From Microvirga subterranea (GTDB lineage Bacteria > Pseudomonadota > Alphaproteobacteria > Rhizobiales > Beijerinckiaceae): a DNA stretch of 64,000 nt. Under the pieces are notes generated by a model that saw only the letters and a program-made list of their open reading frames with translations, ran no database searches and was not told the DNA's origin. Location of the stretch: the NCBI RefSeq assembly GCF_003350535.1, contig NZ_QQBB01000010.1:1-64000 (forward strand). Reading direction: 5' to 3'. This document shows, piece by piece, positions 35,784-44,198 of this stretch. The position numbers and the translations under genes were made by a program. The first letter of the stretch is position 1; each line of letters begins with the position of its first letter.

Positions 35784-37712
35784 TCACGCCGCCCCGTCAA
35801 GGATCGTCCGGAGCGTCTGGGCAAGACTGGCGGCCGTATATGGCTTCTTCAGCCAGAACGCGCCCTTGGCGAGCCCCTGCTTCACGAGATCGGGCTCCGC
35901 ATAGCCGGACGTGAACAGCACCTTGACCCCGGGCCGGTTCTCATGGACGTAGCGCGCCACGTCGGCGCCCGTGAGCCCGTTCGGCAGGATGATGTCGGTG
36001 AAGACCAGATCGATGTCGTTCCGCTCTTCGAGCACCCTCAGGGCCTGCGGACCGTCGGCGGCCTCGAGGATAGCATAGCCGAGGTCCTGCAGCCTCTTGA
36101 CGGTGAGCCGGCGCACGCGGGGCTCGTCCTCGACGACGAGCACGGTCTCGCCGCGCGCCTTCAGGGCCTCGATCCCGGCCCGCTCGCCCTGAGGCGGCGC
36201 GACCGCCGGCTTGTCCTCGGCCTGCGGCAGGTAGATCCGCACCGTGGTGCCGTGGCCGGTCTCGCTGTAGATCTGGACGTGGCCGTTCGACTGCTTGACG
36301 AAGCCGTAGACCATGGAGAGGCCGAGACCGCTTCCCGCCCCGACCTCCTTGGTTGTGAAGAACGGATCGAAGGCGCGCTCCTGCACCTCCTTGGACATGC
36401 CCGTACCCGTGTCGGTGACGGCGACCACGACGTAGTGGCCCGGATGCACCTCGGAATGGAGATGGGCATAATCGGCGTCGATCACTGCCCCTGAGGCCGT
36501 GATGGTCAGCCGTCCTCCCGCCGGCATGGCGTCGCGGGCGTTGATGGCCAGGTTCAGGATCGCGCTCTGCAACTGGCTCGGATCGACGTCGACCTTGGAG
36601 AGACGAGGCTCCGATCTGGTTCGGACCTCGATGGTCTCCCCGAGCGCGCGGCGCAGGAGCGTCTCCATCTCCTGCAGCAGCTGCGCCACATCCGTGGGCT
36701 TGGGCTGCAGGGGCTGGCGCCGTCCGAATGCGAGGAGCCTTCCGGTGAGCTGGGCGCCGTGCTCCGCCGTCTCCCGCGCCTCCCTGACGAGCTCGAGCTG
36801 GCGCTCGTCCTTCAGGCGCATCTCGACCATCTCCAGATTGCCGAGGATGACGGTGAGCAGGTTGTTGAAATCGTGCGCGATGCCGCCGGTCAGCTGGCCG
36901 ACCGCCTCCATCTTCTGCGCCTGCCGGAGCTCCTGCTCCAGCCGCTGTCTGGCCGTCATGTCGCGGATGAAGCCGGTGAATAGGCGGTGGCCATCCACCC
37001 TCGCCTCCCCGACAGCCAGCTCGATCGGGAAGACGCTGCCGTCCTTGCGCCGCGCGCTGACCACACGCCCCACTCCGATGATGCGCCTCTCGCCGGTGCG
37101 GAGATAACGCTCAAGATAGCCGTCATGCTCCTCGCGGTAGGGTGAAGGCATGAGCATGCTCACGTTGCGGCCGACGACCTCGCTCGCGTCGTAGCCGAAC
37201 AGGATTTCAGAGGACCGGCTGAACGTCTCGATGCGGCCGCCCGCGTCGATGGTGATGAGCGCCTCGGGCGCCGTTTCGAGGATCGACCGCAGGTGCGCCT
37301 CGTTCGCCTGGGAGCGCGCCTCGCTCTGCTCGAGAGCGGTTCTCGCGGCCTGGTGTCCGACGGCCAGGGCCGCCGCCCACCACATGATCGCCAGGGACAT
37401 GCCGCGATTGATGATGGTCTCGACGCTTCCATAGCCGGGGCTGAGGGGCGAGATCACGTATCCCAGAACGCTGAGGATCGTCCCCAGCACTGCAAGCCCG
37501 ATGCCCGCGCGGGCCCGTGGGAGCCTGAAGGCGAGCAGGGCCGGCCCGATATAGAGGATGCCGACCGCGTACTCGGCCGGAAGCCAGAGATCGAGCACAA
37601 AAACGGTCGTGTCGAGAGCAAGGCAGGCGGCCAGAAGCTTCTTCGGTCCGGACCAGTATCGATCAAGCCAGTGCATGAGAGGATAGGCATTCGAGCTGGA
37701 GGCTTCCATCAT
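35784..37712 (-). CDS. Membrane-bound hybrid histidine kinase with FixL-like haem-PAS signature
   Basis: 642 residues. Four hydrophobic segments (about 26-44, 48-64, 70-88, 104-118), a PAS domain (about 138-255), HisKA with His280 in GGIAHDFNNLL, HATPase_c, and a C-terminal receiver with Asp in LVFTDIILPNG. The PAS region EEHDGYLERYLRTGERRIIG aligns with the haem pocket of Bradyrhizobium FixL: His196 matches proximal His200, Arg202 matches Arg206 and Arg216 matches distal Arg220. This suggests haem and O2 sensing, although some related PAS domains share the motif without proof of haem. It lies next to a Crp/Fnr gene. The start ATG 37712 has GAGG upstream. Confidence 0.9.
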   Translation of the reverse strand: MMEASSSNAYPLMHWLDRYWSGPKKLLAACLALDTTVFVLDLWLPAEYAVGILYIGPALLAFRLPRARAGIGLAVLGTILSVLGYVISPLSPGYGSVETIINRGMSLAIMWWAAALAVGHQAARTALEQSEARSQANEAHLRSILETAPEALITIDAGGRIETFSRSSEILFGYDASEVVGRNVSMLMPSPYREEHDGYLERYLRTGERRIIGVGRVVSARRKDGSVFPIELAVGEARVDGHRLFTGFIRDMTARQRLEQELRQAQKMEAVGQLTGGIAHDFNNLLTVILGNLEMVEMRLKDERQLELVREARETAEHGAQLTGRLLAFGRRQPLQPKPTDVAQLLQEMETLLRRALGETIEVRTRSEPRLSKVDVDPSQLQSAILNLAINARDAMPAGGRLTITASGAVIDADYAHLHSEVHPGHYVVVAVTDTGTGMSKEVQERAFDPFFTTKEVGAGSGLGLSMVYGFVKQSNGHVQIYSETGHGTTVRIYLPQAEDKPAVAPPQGERAGIEALKARGETVLVVEDEPRVRRLTVKRLQDLGYAILEAADGPQALRVLEERNDIDLVFTDIILPNGLTGADVARYVHENRPGVKVLFTSGYAEPDLVKQGLAKGAFWLKKPYTAASLAQTLRTILDGAA

Positions 37713-37893
37713 GGGCCAAACCTCGGACGGCGGTGATGTCACGCCGAAAACCGGACCTGCGGCATGACTGTCCCGACCATGTTCGAAGGATCTTCCTGAT
37801 AGGTCGAGCCTTCGTTTCTCACACGATGAATGTGCCTCCCGAAGACCTGTCGGTGAACTGATTTTTCGCAAACTCGGCGCTCTGTCTCCTCTT

Positions 37894-37924
37894 GGAGCGG
37901 TCCTGCGAGTTTCGCAGCCGCTCC
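37894..37924. other. Strong hairpin between the Crp/Fnr gene and the FixL-like kinase gene
   Basis: Outer arms GGAGCGG (37894-37900) and CCGCTCC (37918-37924), inner arms TGCGA and TCGCA around GTT. No T-run follows on either strand, so it is not a simple terminator. It could be a partial terminator, an mRNA-stabilising element between two minus-strand genes, or a protein-binding site. Confidence 0.5.
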
Positions 37925-37992
37925 GGCGTCGACGCAGCGTGGAGGCATGTCGGCCGTGTGCTCCGACACGTGATCGCTTGCCGTCCAAGCGT

Positions 37993-38754
37993 TCAGTTCG
38001 GCAGCGCAGCCTCCGGCCTTGCGGGAACGCGGATGCCGCACGGGCGGTCCTCGTCCATCTCTCCGGCCAGATCGAGGAGCGCCGCGATGCCGCGCAGGAT
38101 CACCTGGTGCCGTCCTTCGAGCGCGATCAACCCTTCCCGCTTGAGTTTCGAGAACACGCGGCAGACGGTCTCGATGGTGAGTCCGAGGTAATCCGCGATG
38201 TCCAGCCTGCTCATCGGCAGCTCGACGGCGACCGGCTTGCGACGGTCCGCTCCGGTCCGCTGCGCCGCGGCCACGAGGAAGTTCGCGACCCGCTCTTCGG
38301 CGCTCAGCTGGCCGAGGACGATGATGAGGTGCTGAGCGGCGCTCATCTCCTCATACATCTTGTCCATGAGCTGCTGGCGGAGCGTCCCGGAAGAGGTCGC
38401 CGCGACCTCGATCATGCGCTTACGGCTGATCCGGCGCAGGCGGACCGGCGTCACGGCTTCGGCCGTGTAGAGATAGGGCCCCTGGAAGGACACGCCGAGC
38501 ACTTCGCCGCCGAAGGTGAAGCCGATCACGGCCCGCCGCCCGTCGGGCAGGATGCGGTAGAGACGCAGGCAGCCCTCGACGACCTGAACCACGTGCGTGG
38601 AGGCGTCTCCCTCCCAGAAGACGGCTTGGCCGGCCGTAAAAGTCTCGGCCGGCTGGGCGGAGAACAGGCCTTCGAGGGTTGTCGTCTTCGGCGTGAGGCC
38701 CAAGGCAGCGAAGGGGACATGGTGGCCCGAAGGGGCGAGATGGGACGAGTACAT
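37993..38754 (-). CDS. Crp/Fnr-family transcriptional regulator, FixK-like
   Basis: 253 residues: a cyclic-nucleotide-type beta-roll (about 35-125), a long dimer helix (about 126-160) and a winged helix (about 180-225) whose recognition helix reads IETVCRVFSKLK, the E-x3-R class that binds TTGAT-N4-ATCAA. The N-terminal cysteine cluster of FNR is missing, so it cannot carry the FNR Fe-S centre. It resembles FixK, with oxygen input from elsewhere. Cys198 lies in the recognition helix; FixK2 of Bradyrhizobium has a redox-sensitive Cys in its DNA-binding domain. ATG 38754 with GGAG eight bases before is preferred to ATG 38778. FixK-type boxes occur across the following 15 kb. Confidence 0.9.
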   Translation of the reverse strand: MYSSHLAPSGHHVPFAALGLTPKTTTLEGLFSAQPAETFTAGQAVFWEGDASTHVVQVVEGCLRLYRILPDGRRAVIGFTFGGEVLGVSFQGPYLYTAEAVTPVRLRRISRKRMIEVAATSSGTLRQQLMDKMYEEMSAAQHLIIVLGQLSAEERVANFLVAAAQRTGADRRKPVAVELPMSRLDIADYLGLTIETVCRVFSKLKREGLIALEGRHQVILRGIAALLDLAGEMDEDRPCGIRVPARPEAALPN

Positions 38755-39022
38755 GACGCTAGCTCCGCTCTGAACCATGCTTTCGGTCAGTAGAGCAGGC
38801 CTCTGTCACAGAAGTATCCTAGCCATGTGCGCTCTTGTGACAGCCCTGTAACGAATTGTAACAGGACCTTGGCTGGAGTAGTCTTGGTCAGCTCCGGTGG
38901 ATGGGATGCCGCTCCCGTCGGCTTGACCATGTCCGCCCCAGCTGATTTTGCACGACCGGGCGAGAACTGCTTTCTCAGCGCCCGATCGCAGCGGCGGACC
39001 TGGCAGCTCTGGACCTTCGGAA

Positions 39023-39757
39023 ATGGCGGACAAGCCTCACATTCTGATCGTCGACGACGACCACCGCATCTGCAAGATGCTCTCCGGCTACTTGTCCGAG
39101 GAAGGCTTCCGCGTGAGCGTCGCCGGGAGCGGCGCGGCCATGCGCGAGCGCCTGGCTAACGAAAGGATCGACCTGATCCTGCTGGATCTGCTCCTTCCGG
39201 GAGAGGACGGTCTCGAACTCGCACGGGAAATCCGGTCCCAATCCAATATCGGCATCATCATGGTGACGGGTCGGGCCGACATCGTCGACGCGGTCGTCGG
39301 GCTCGAGGTCGGCGCCGACGATTACATCGCGAAGCCATTCCACCTGCGCGAGGTGCTGGCGCGGATCAAGAGCGTCCTGCGGCGGCTGCAACCGGCCCAT
39401 CCCGGGGAGGCCGCGACCGCTCCTCACCCGGGAACCGGGGAGACCATCCGGTTCGACGGATGGTCCCTCGATCTGGGGCGGCGGGAGCTGAAGGATCCAA
39501 GCGGCGCGCCCGTTCCGCTCACGACGGGAGAGTTCGACCTTCTCGTGACCTTCGCGCGGCATCCCGGCCGCGTTCTGAACCGGGACATGCTGATGGACCT
39601 CACGCGCGGGCGGCAATGGGAGGTGTTCGACCGCGCCATCGATGCGCAGGTGGCGCGGCTGCGGCGAAAGATCGAGCCCGAGCCAAGGAGCCCGACGCTG
39701 ATCAAGTCGGTCCGCGGCGTCGGCTATCTGTTCACCGGCAGCATCGAGCGACCCTGA
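39023..39757 (+). CDS. OmpR/PhoB-family response regulator
   Basis: 244 residues: a receiver domain (about 5-120) with acidic pair DDD at 12-14, phospho-Asp in LILLDLLLPGEDG, Thr in MVTGR and Lys in YIAKPF, then a Trans_Reg_C winged helix (about 145-240, with LTTGEFDLLVTFARHPGRVL and VFDRAIDAQVARLRRKIE). It is orphan in the sense that no non-hybrid kinase is adjacent; the FixL-like hybrid kinase is 1.3 kb away on the other strand. The start ATG 39023 precedes ADKPHILIVDDD. It is divergent from the Crp/Fnr gene. Confidence 0.92.
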   Translation: MADKPHILIVDDDHRICKMLSGYLSEEGFRVSVAGSGAAMRERLANERIDLILLDLLLPGEDGLELAREIRSQSNIGIIMVTGRADIVDAVVGLEVGADDYIAKPFHLREVLARIKSVLRRLQPAHPGEAATAPHPGTGETIRFDGWSLDLGRRELKDPSGAPVPLTTGEFDLLVTFARHPGRVLNRDMLMDLTRGRQWEVFDRAIDAQVARLRRKIEPEPRSPTLIKSVRGVGYLFTGSIERP

Positions 39758-39811
39758 GCGAGCGGAACTCCCCTGCCGCAATCCGGATGTTCAGCCCGGA
39801 AGAGCGCCCCT

Positions 39812-40270
39812 TCACGCTCCCGGAACGAGATGCTGCTCGATCTCGTAGACCGGGTGCTTGGTCAGGTCCTTGTTGACCTCGGCCATGATCTTGCGTCGGA
39901 CGGCCTCGGAGAAATGCGTGCGGAGTTCGGCCAAGGTCCGCGGCGGCGCCGCGACGACGATCGCCTTCAGGTCTCCGGTCGAGCACGCCTGGTTGACCAT
40001 CTCTGCGACCTCGGCGGCGAACTTCTGCTCCGCACGTTGATGCCAGTCGGTCTGCCCGACGGCGGCGCGCTGGTCGAAGCCGAAGGTCCGGCCGGGCTTG
40101 TCGGTGCCCTGCTGGCTCGTCTGCGGATTGTCCGGCGCCTGGAGCACGCGCTCGACCTGCAGATTGGGAAAGACGTCGTCGCCCTGGTTCTTCAGGAACA
40201 GCGCCTTGCGGCCGTCGCTGACGAGCACCGTGCCGTCATGGGGAATCTTCAGTGCCTTGTTCACGGTCAT
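39812..40270 (-). CDS. Host attachment family protein (baeRF-like)
   Basis: A 152-residue protein of the family called host-attachment protein, a branch of the bacterial archaeo-eukaryotic release-factor-like (baeRF) group. It starts with KIPHDGTVLVSDGRKALFLK; TFGFDQRAAVGQTDWHQRAE, IVVAAPPRTLAELR and NKDLTKHPVYEIEQHL are the conserved blocks. The biochemical role is not established; a ribosome-related or stress role has been suggested for the fold. A FixK-type box lies 49-62 bp upstream of ATG 40270, giving a predicted start site near 40284. Confidence 0.85.
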   Translation of the reverse strand: MTVNKALKIPHDGTVLVSDGRKALFLKNQGDDVFPNLQVERVLQAPDNPQTSQQGTDKPGRTFGFDQRAAVGQTDWHQRAEQKFAAEVAEMVNQACSTGDLKAIVVAAPPRTLAELRTHFSEAVRRKIMAEVNKDLTKHPVYEIEQHLVPGA

Positions 40271-40318
40271 GCTCCTTCCGTTCCTGGCCGTTCTAACAAC
40301 GGACCGATGCGGGCTCTT

Positions 40319-40332
40319 TGACCCAGATCATA
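40319..40332 (-). promoter_or_regulatory. FixK/FNR box upstream of the host-attachment gene
   Basis: TTGAC-CCAG-ATCAT, nine of ten consensus positions of TTGAY-N4-RTCAA. With the centre at 40325.5, a class II start would be near 40284, 14 bases before the minus-strand start codon at 40270. Confidence 0.55.
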
Positions 40333-40339
40333 CAGCGGC

Positions 40340-41344
40340 TCACAACAAGGCCTGATCGGCCAGGGCGAGATAGCGCTTCGCCTGCGGCATCCATTTGGCG
40401 GGCTCGCGGGGCACTGGATCGAGAAGGTGCGCCAAAGAGAGTCTGGCGCGCAGAACCGCATGAAGCGCCGTATATAGCCCCATCAGGTCGCAGGGGACCT
40501 TCTGGCCCATCAGGTCGGCCACGTACCGGATCAGGTCCCGCCCGATCCAGGCCGCTCCCAGGCAGGCGCATTCCATGCCCAGGAACGACAGTTCGTCGAA
40601 CGGGTCCACCAGTCGCAGGTCCGGGTTGAACTCGAGGCGGTCGAAAATGACGATCGGCTCGGTGAGGCAGACATGCTCCGGCCGCAGGTCGCCGTGGCCG
40701 TCGACGACATGGCCGGAGCGCCCGCGCTCCGCAAGGCGGTCGCGGCTGCTCAGGAGGCTCGCATCGATCCGATCCAGAAGCGCCTCGACTCCGGGCTGCC
40801 CGGCGCGAAACTCGGGTCGCATCAGTACCGATCGGTTGGCTCCCATCTCGGTGGTGAAGTGCATGAAGGGCACATCGGGCCCGACGGCAGGGTGCTCGGC
40901 CGCACGGTAGAAATCCGCCAGCACGGCGGCAAGGCACACGACGTCCCCTTCGCGGACAACCCCTGCCTCAAGCCGGGCGTCGAGCATGGACTCGGCCGGC
41001 AGGCGACGCATCTCGACGAGCCAATCGACCACGTCCCCGATTCCGTCCAGAACGAGGCTTCCGGCCGACGAGCGCAGCAGCGGCCGGACGCCGAGATAGA
41101 TGCCGGGAGCCAAGCGACGGTTGAGCCTGACCTCCTCCCGGCAGAAATGCTCCCGGGCCTCCAGGGTGGAGAAATCCAGGTAGGAGTGACGGACCGGCTT
41201 CTTCAGCTTGAACACCCTCTCGCCAGCCAGGAAGACGCAGGACATGTGTGTCTCTTTGACGATCACGTCGTCAGGCCCATGCGGATAGGCCGAGGCCGTG
41301 CCCAGGAAGCGAACCTTGTCGGCGAGGGACGGTTCTGCCGCCAT
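40340..41344 (-). CDS. COG2187 aminoglycoside-phosphotransferase-like kinase
   Basis: 334 residues of the APH-like kinase family COG2187. An opening THMSCVFLAGERVFKLKKPV (nucleotide-binding Lys), SYLDFSTLEAREHFCREEV and RLAPGIYLGV are followed by the catalytic loop VVDGHGDLRPEHVCL and the metal Asp in VDPFDELSFL. The C-terminal P-loop kinase domain that many COG2187 proteins carry is absent. The substrate is unknown, and it is unlikely to be an antibiotic enzyme. Start at ATG 41344 fits the family N-terminus and the FixK box (predicted transcript start 41388); ATG 41410 would lie upstream of that start site. Confidence 0.82.
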   Translation of the reverse strand: MAAEPSLADKVRFLGTASAYPHGPDDVIVKETHMSCVFLAGERVFKLKKPVRHSYLDFSTLEAREHFCREEVRLNRRLAPGIYLGVRPLLRSSAGSLVLDGIGDVVDWLVEMRRLPAESMLDARLEAGVVREGDVVCLAAVLADFYRAAEHPAVGPDVPFMHFTTEMGANRSVLMRPEFRAGQPGVEALLDRIDASLLSSRDRLAERGRSGHVVDGHGDLRPEHVCLTEPIVIFDRLEFNPDLRLVDPFDELSFLGMECACLGAAWIGRDLIRYVADLMGQKVPCDLMGLYTALHAVLRARLSLAHLLDPVPREPAKWMPQAKRYLALADQALL

Positions 41345-41422
41345 GGCAGGCTTCGCACCCGGATCGGGATCGGAGGGGCCAAGCACCATGACGTCAGCAA
41401 AGCAGTCCATCCGGAATGGACA

Positions 41423-41436
41423 TTGACGTGCATCAA
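41423..41436. promoter_or_regulatory. Bidirectional FixK/FNR box between the COG2187 kinase and phosphoribosyltransferase genes
   Basis: TTGAC-GTGC-ATCAA is a perfect match to TTGAY-N4-RTCAA. The centre at 41429.5 predicts transcript starts near 41388 (minus) and 41471 (plus), 44 and 27 bases before the respective start codons. One symmetrical box could thus drive both divergent genes. Confidence 0.7.
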
Positions 41437-41497
41437 TACGCCGGGCTCACGAAACCGTCATGGTCGAACACGGCACGTCCATGGAAGCGAGCGGGCC

Positions 41498-42159
<662 letters not shown>

Positions 42160-42163
<4 letters not shown>

Positions 42164-42173
42164 GAAATGTCAT
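42160..42173 (+). promoter_or_regulatory. Weak FixK/FNR-like box upstream of the PRPP synthetase gene
   Basis: TTGAG-AAAT-GTCAT, eight of ten positions, overlapping the stop codon of the phosphoribosyltransferase gene. The centre at 42166.5 would put a class II start near 42208, 24 bases before the ATG at 42232. Confidence 0.3.
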
Positions 42174-42231
42174 GGTCCGAACGCGGCAGGTCCATACCCT
42201 GTTCGGCTCTCTCGTTCCAGGCAGGCCAGCC

Positions 42232-43719
42232 ATGACGACCTTTGCGATGACGGACCCGGCTCTCCGGCGACTGTTCGAGCGGCTCGACTTCGCTCCCCGG
42301 CCGAAGGACGAGTCCCTCGCGCACCTCATAGAGTACTGGACGAACAAGCGGAACGGCCGCGTGGCCCCGACCCTGCAGGACATGAGCGTTTCGGAGCTCG
42401 GGGACGACGCCTCGCAAGCCTTCATCCTCCGGATCGACCCGCGCGATCGGGCGCCGCTGCTCGTGTTCGGCGGAGCCGCCTTCGAAACCCTGATGGGACC
42501 CTGCGACCCGGGCGCGGACATCCTGCGTTCGCCCGCCGAGGCGCGCGGCGCCGTGAGGCTCCGCCGGCTCGTCGAGCTCGTCCGATCCCACGCTGAGCCG
42601 GTGCTGGCGGATTTCACGACGCGCGTGGCGGACGGCATGCGGCTGAGCGTCGAGATCGTGGTGGCGCCACTATCGAGCTCCGACGACCGGGTCGAGGGCC
42701 TGTTCGGCGGCATCTCGGTCCGGCATGTGGTGTCCGGGAGGCCGGCGACGGAGCACGCACGCCGGGCGGCGCCGAGGAAGGACCGGCCGCTCCTCTTCGC
42801 CATGACGTCCGCGGCCGGTCTCGGCGAGCGGATTGCGCGCCATCTGGGGCTGCCGCTGCAGGATCACGAGGAGCGCAACTTCGAGGATGGAGAGCACAAG
42901 ACGCGGCCCCTCGTGGACGTTCGGGGCGGCGACGTTCATATCGTGGCGGGACTGCACGGAGGCGAAGGGCAGAGCGTCAACGACCGTCTCTGTCGGGCCC
43001 TGTTCTTCATCGGCGCCCTGAAGGATGCCGGCGCCGCGCGCGTCACCATGACGGCGCCGTATCTCTGCTATGCGCGCAAGGACCGTCGGACCAAGCCGAA
43101 CGATCCCGTCACCACGCGCTATCTCGCCCAGGTTTTCGAAGCGGTTGGAACCGACCGAATCGTGACGATGGAGGTCCACAACCTTGCGGCCTTCCAGAAC
43201 GCCTTCCGGTGCTCCACCACCCATATTGACGGACACCTTGCCTTCGGCCAGCCCGTGGCCCAGTGGGTCGGCCATACGCCGGTGGCGGTCGTCTCGCCGG
43301 ATATCGGCGGCGCGAAACGGGCGGAGCAGTTCCGGGAAACCCTCGAGCGACTGCTGGGCCGCCCCGTTGCGAAAGCCGTGGCGGACAAGCAACGCAGCAT
43401 GGGACGTGTCTCCGGCGATCTCTTCGTCGGTGACGTCTCGGGCTGCATCGCGGTGATCGTCGACGACCTCATCAGCACCGGAACCACCATGGCCCGCGTC
43501 GCGCATCAATGCCGCGACCGTGGCGCGCGCGCCGTCTGGCTCGTCGCAGCGCACGGGGTCGGCGGCATGGCATCCCTCCCGAACCTGACGCAGCCCTTCA
43601 TCGATCGCATCGTGCTGACGAACACGATCCCGCAGCCGCGCGACTTCGTGGCGGCGCTGGGCGACAGGCTGACGATTCTCGATGTTTCCGGAATCCTGGC
43701 GGACGCGTTGCGCCCCTGA
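42232..43719 (+). CDS. PRPP synthetase with N-terminal PAS_5-like domain
   Basis: 495 residues; normal ribose-phosphate diphosphokinases are about 310. The C-terminal part (about 185-495) is a complete enzyme: NFEDGEHKTRPLVDV, the flexible loop YLCYARKDRRTKPNDPVTTR, the MEVHNLAAFQNAF segment, VVSPDIGGAKRA and the PRPP loop AVIVDDLISTGTTM. The first 165 residues look like a PAS_5 domain (HLIEYWTNKRNGRVAPTLQD, FILRIDPRD, then VEIVVAPLSSSDDRVEGLFGG), a form otherwise mainly seen alone. The fusion implies signal or ligand control of PRPP formation. The start ATG 42232; TTG 42160 would add 24 residues. The fusion call rests on pattern recognition only. Confidence 0.85.
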   Translation: MTTFAMTDPALRRLFERLDFAPRPKDESLAHLIEYWTNKRNGRVAPTLQDMSVSELGDDASQAFILRIDPRDRAPLLVFGGAAFETLMGPCDPGADILRSPAEARGAVRLRRLVELVRSHAEPVLADFTTRVADGMRLSVEIVVAPLSSSDDRVEGLFGGISVRHVVSGRPATEHARRAAPRKDRPLLFAMTSAAGLGERIARHLGLPLQDHEERNFEDGEHKTRPLVDVRGGDVHIVAGLHGGEGQSVNDRLCRALFFIGALKDAGAARVTMTAPYLCYARKDRRTKPNDPVTTRYLAQVFEAVGTDRIVTMEVHNLAAFQNAFRCSTTHIDGHLAFGQPVAQWVGHTPVAVVSPDIGGAKRAEQFRETLERLLGRPVAKAVADKQRSMGRVSGDLFVGDVSGCIAVIVDDLISTGTTMARVAHQCRDRGARAVWLVAAHGVGGMASLPNLTQPFIDRIVLTNTIPQPRDFVAALGDRLTILDVSGILADALRP

Positions 43720-43825
43720 TCGACGCGGGTCCGTGTCCGGGGCTTCCTTCCCGCACAGCGACCGGGAAGGAGCAAAAATGCGATCCTCGCGCCGTTCGCA
43801 GGGCCGCTCCGGACCGTGATCCGCG

Positions 43826-43839
43826 TTGCGGTAAATCAA
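43826..43839 (+). promoter_or_regulatory. Weak FixK/FNR-like box upstream of the small protein gene and ppsA
   Basis: TTGCG-GTAA-ATCAA, eight of ten positions. The centre at 43832.5 predicts a start near 43874, 25 bases before the small gene at 43899, in line with the better boxes of this cluster. Confidence 0.35.
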
Positions 43840-43898
43840 AGCCGCCGCCATCGATCTCGTCCAGGCTTCGAGGGCCGCCGCATGCCCTGGAGAATGCG

Positions 43899-44189
43899 AT
43901 GCGTTCCGTCGTCAGCTTCCGACCAATTCCCCTGGCGTCTCTGCACGGCGTGACCGTGGGCCGCCTCGTTTTCCTGGGCGACAGCCTGATGGCGGTTCTC
44001 GCCGAGGCGCAGCGCGGCAGCCCGGGGAGTCCCTCGGGTCCATGGCGCGTCGAGGCCGGCTTCGGTCCATGCTCCGATCCGCCGCCGGACGGCTTTGCCA
44101 CGCTCCAGGAGGTGTCGGTCTGGGTGAGCCGCATGGCGGGGCCGGGCCCGGACCGCCCCGATGACGGATCCTCGACCGCAACGACCTGA
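43899..44189 (+). CDS. Small hypothetical protein upstream of ppsA
   Basis: A 96-residue basic-to-neutral protein (starts MRSVVSFRPIPLASLHGVTV, then GRLVFLGDSLMAVLAEAQRG) with a Gly/Pro/Ser-rich middle and the end DGSSTATT. GGAGA lies five bases before ATG 43899. It ends ten bases before ppsA, so it is the first gene of that operon behind a weak FixK-type box. No family was recognised; there is no signal peptide or clear membrane helix. The case for coding is ribosome site and position rather than homology. Confidence 0.5.
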   Translation: MRSVVSFRPIPLASLHGVTVGRLVFLGDSLMAVLAEAQRGSPGSPSGPWRVEAGFGPCSDPPPDGFATLQEVSVWVSRMAGPGPDRPDDGSSTATT

Positions 44190-44198
44190 GCAGAACCC

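Noticed and set aside
38779..39022. FixK/FNR box between the Crp/Fnr gene and the OmpR-type regulator gene
   Set aside because: TTGTGACAGCC and TTGTAAC fragments occur, but no TTGAN-N4-NTCAN palindrome, so autoregulation by the same box is not supported.
40340..41410. Antibiotic resistance function for the aminoglycoside-phosphotransferase-like gene
   Set aside because: COG2187 proteins are a separate branch of the kinase fold; context is a stress cluster and no resistance determinant is nearby.
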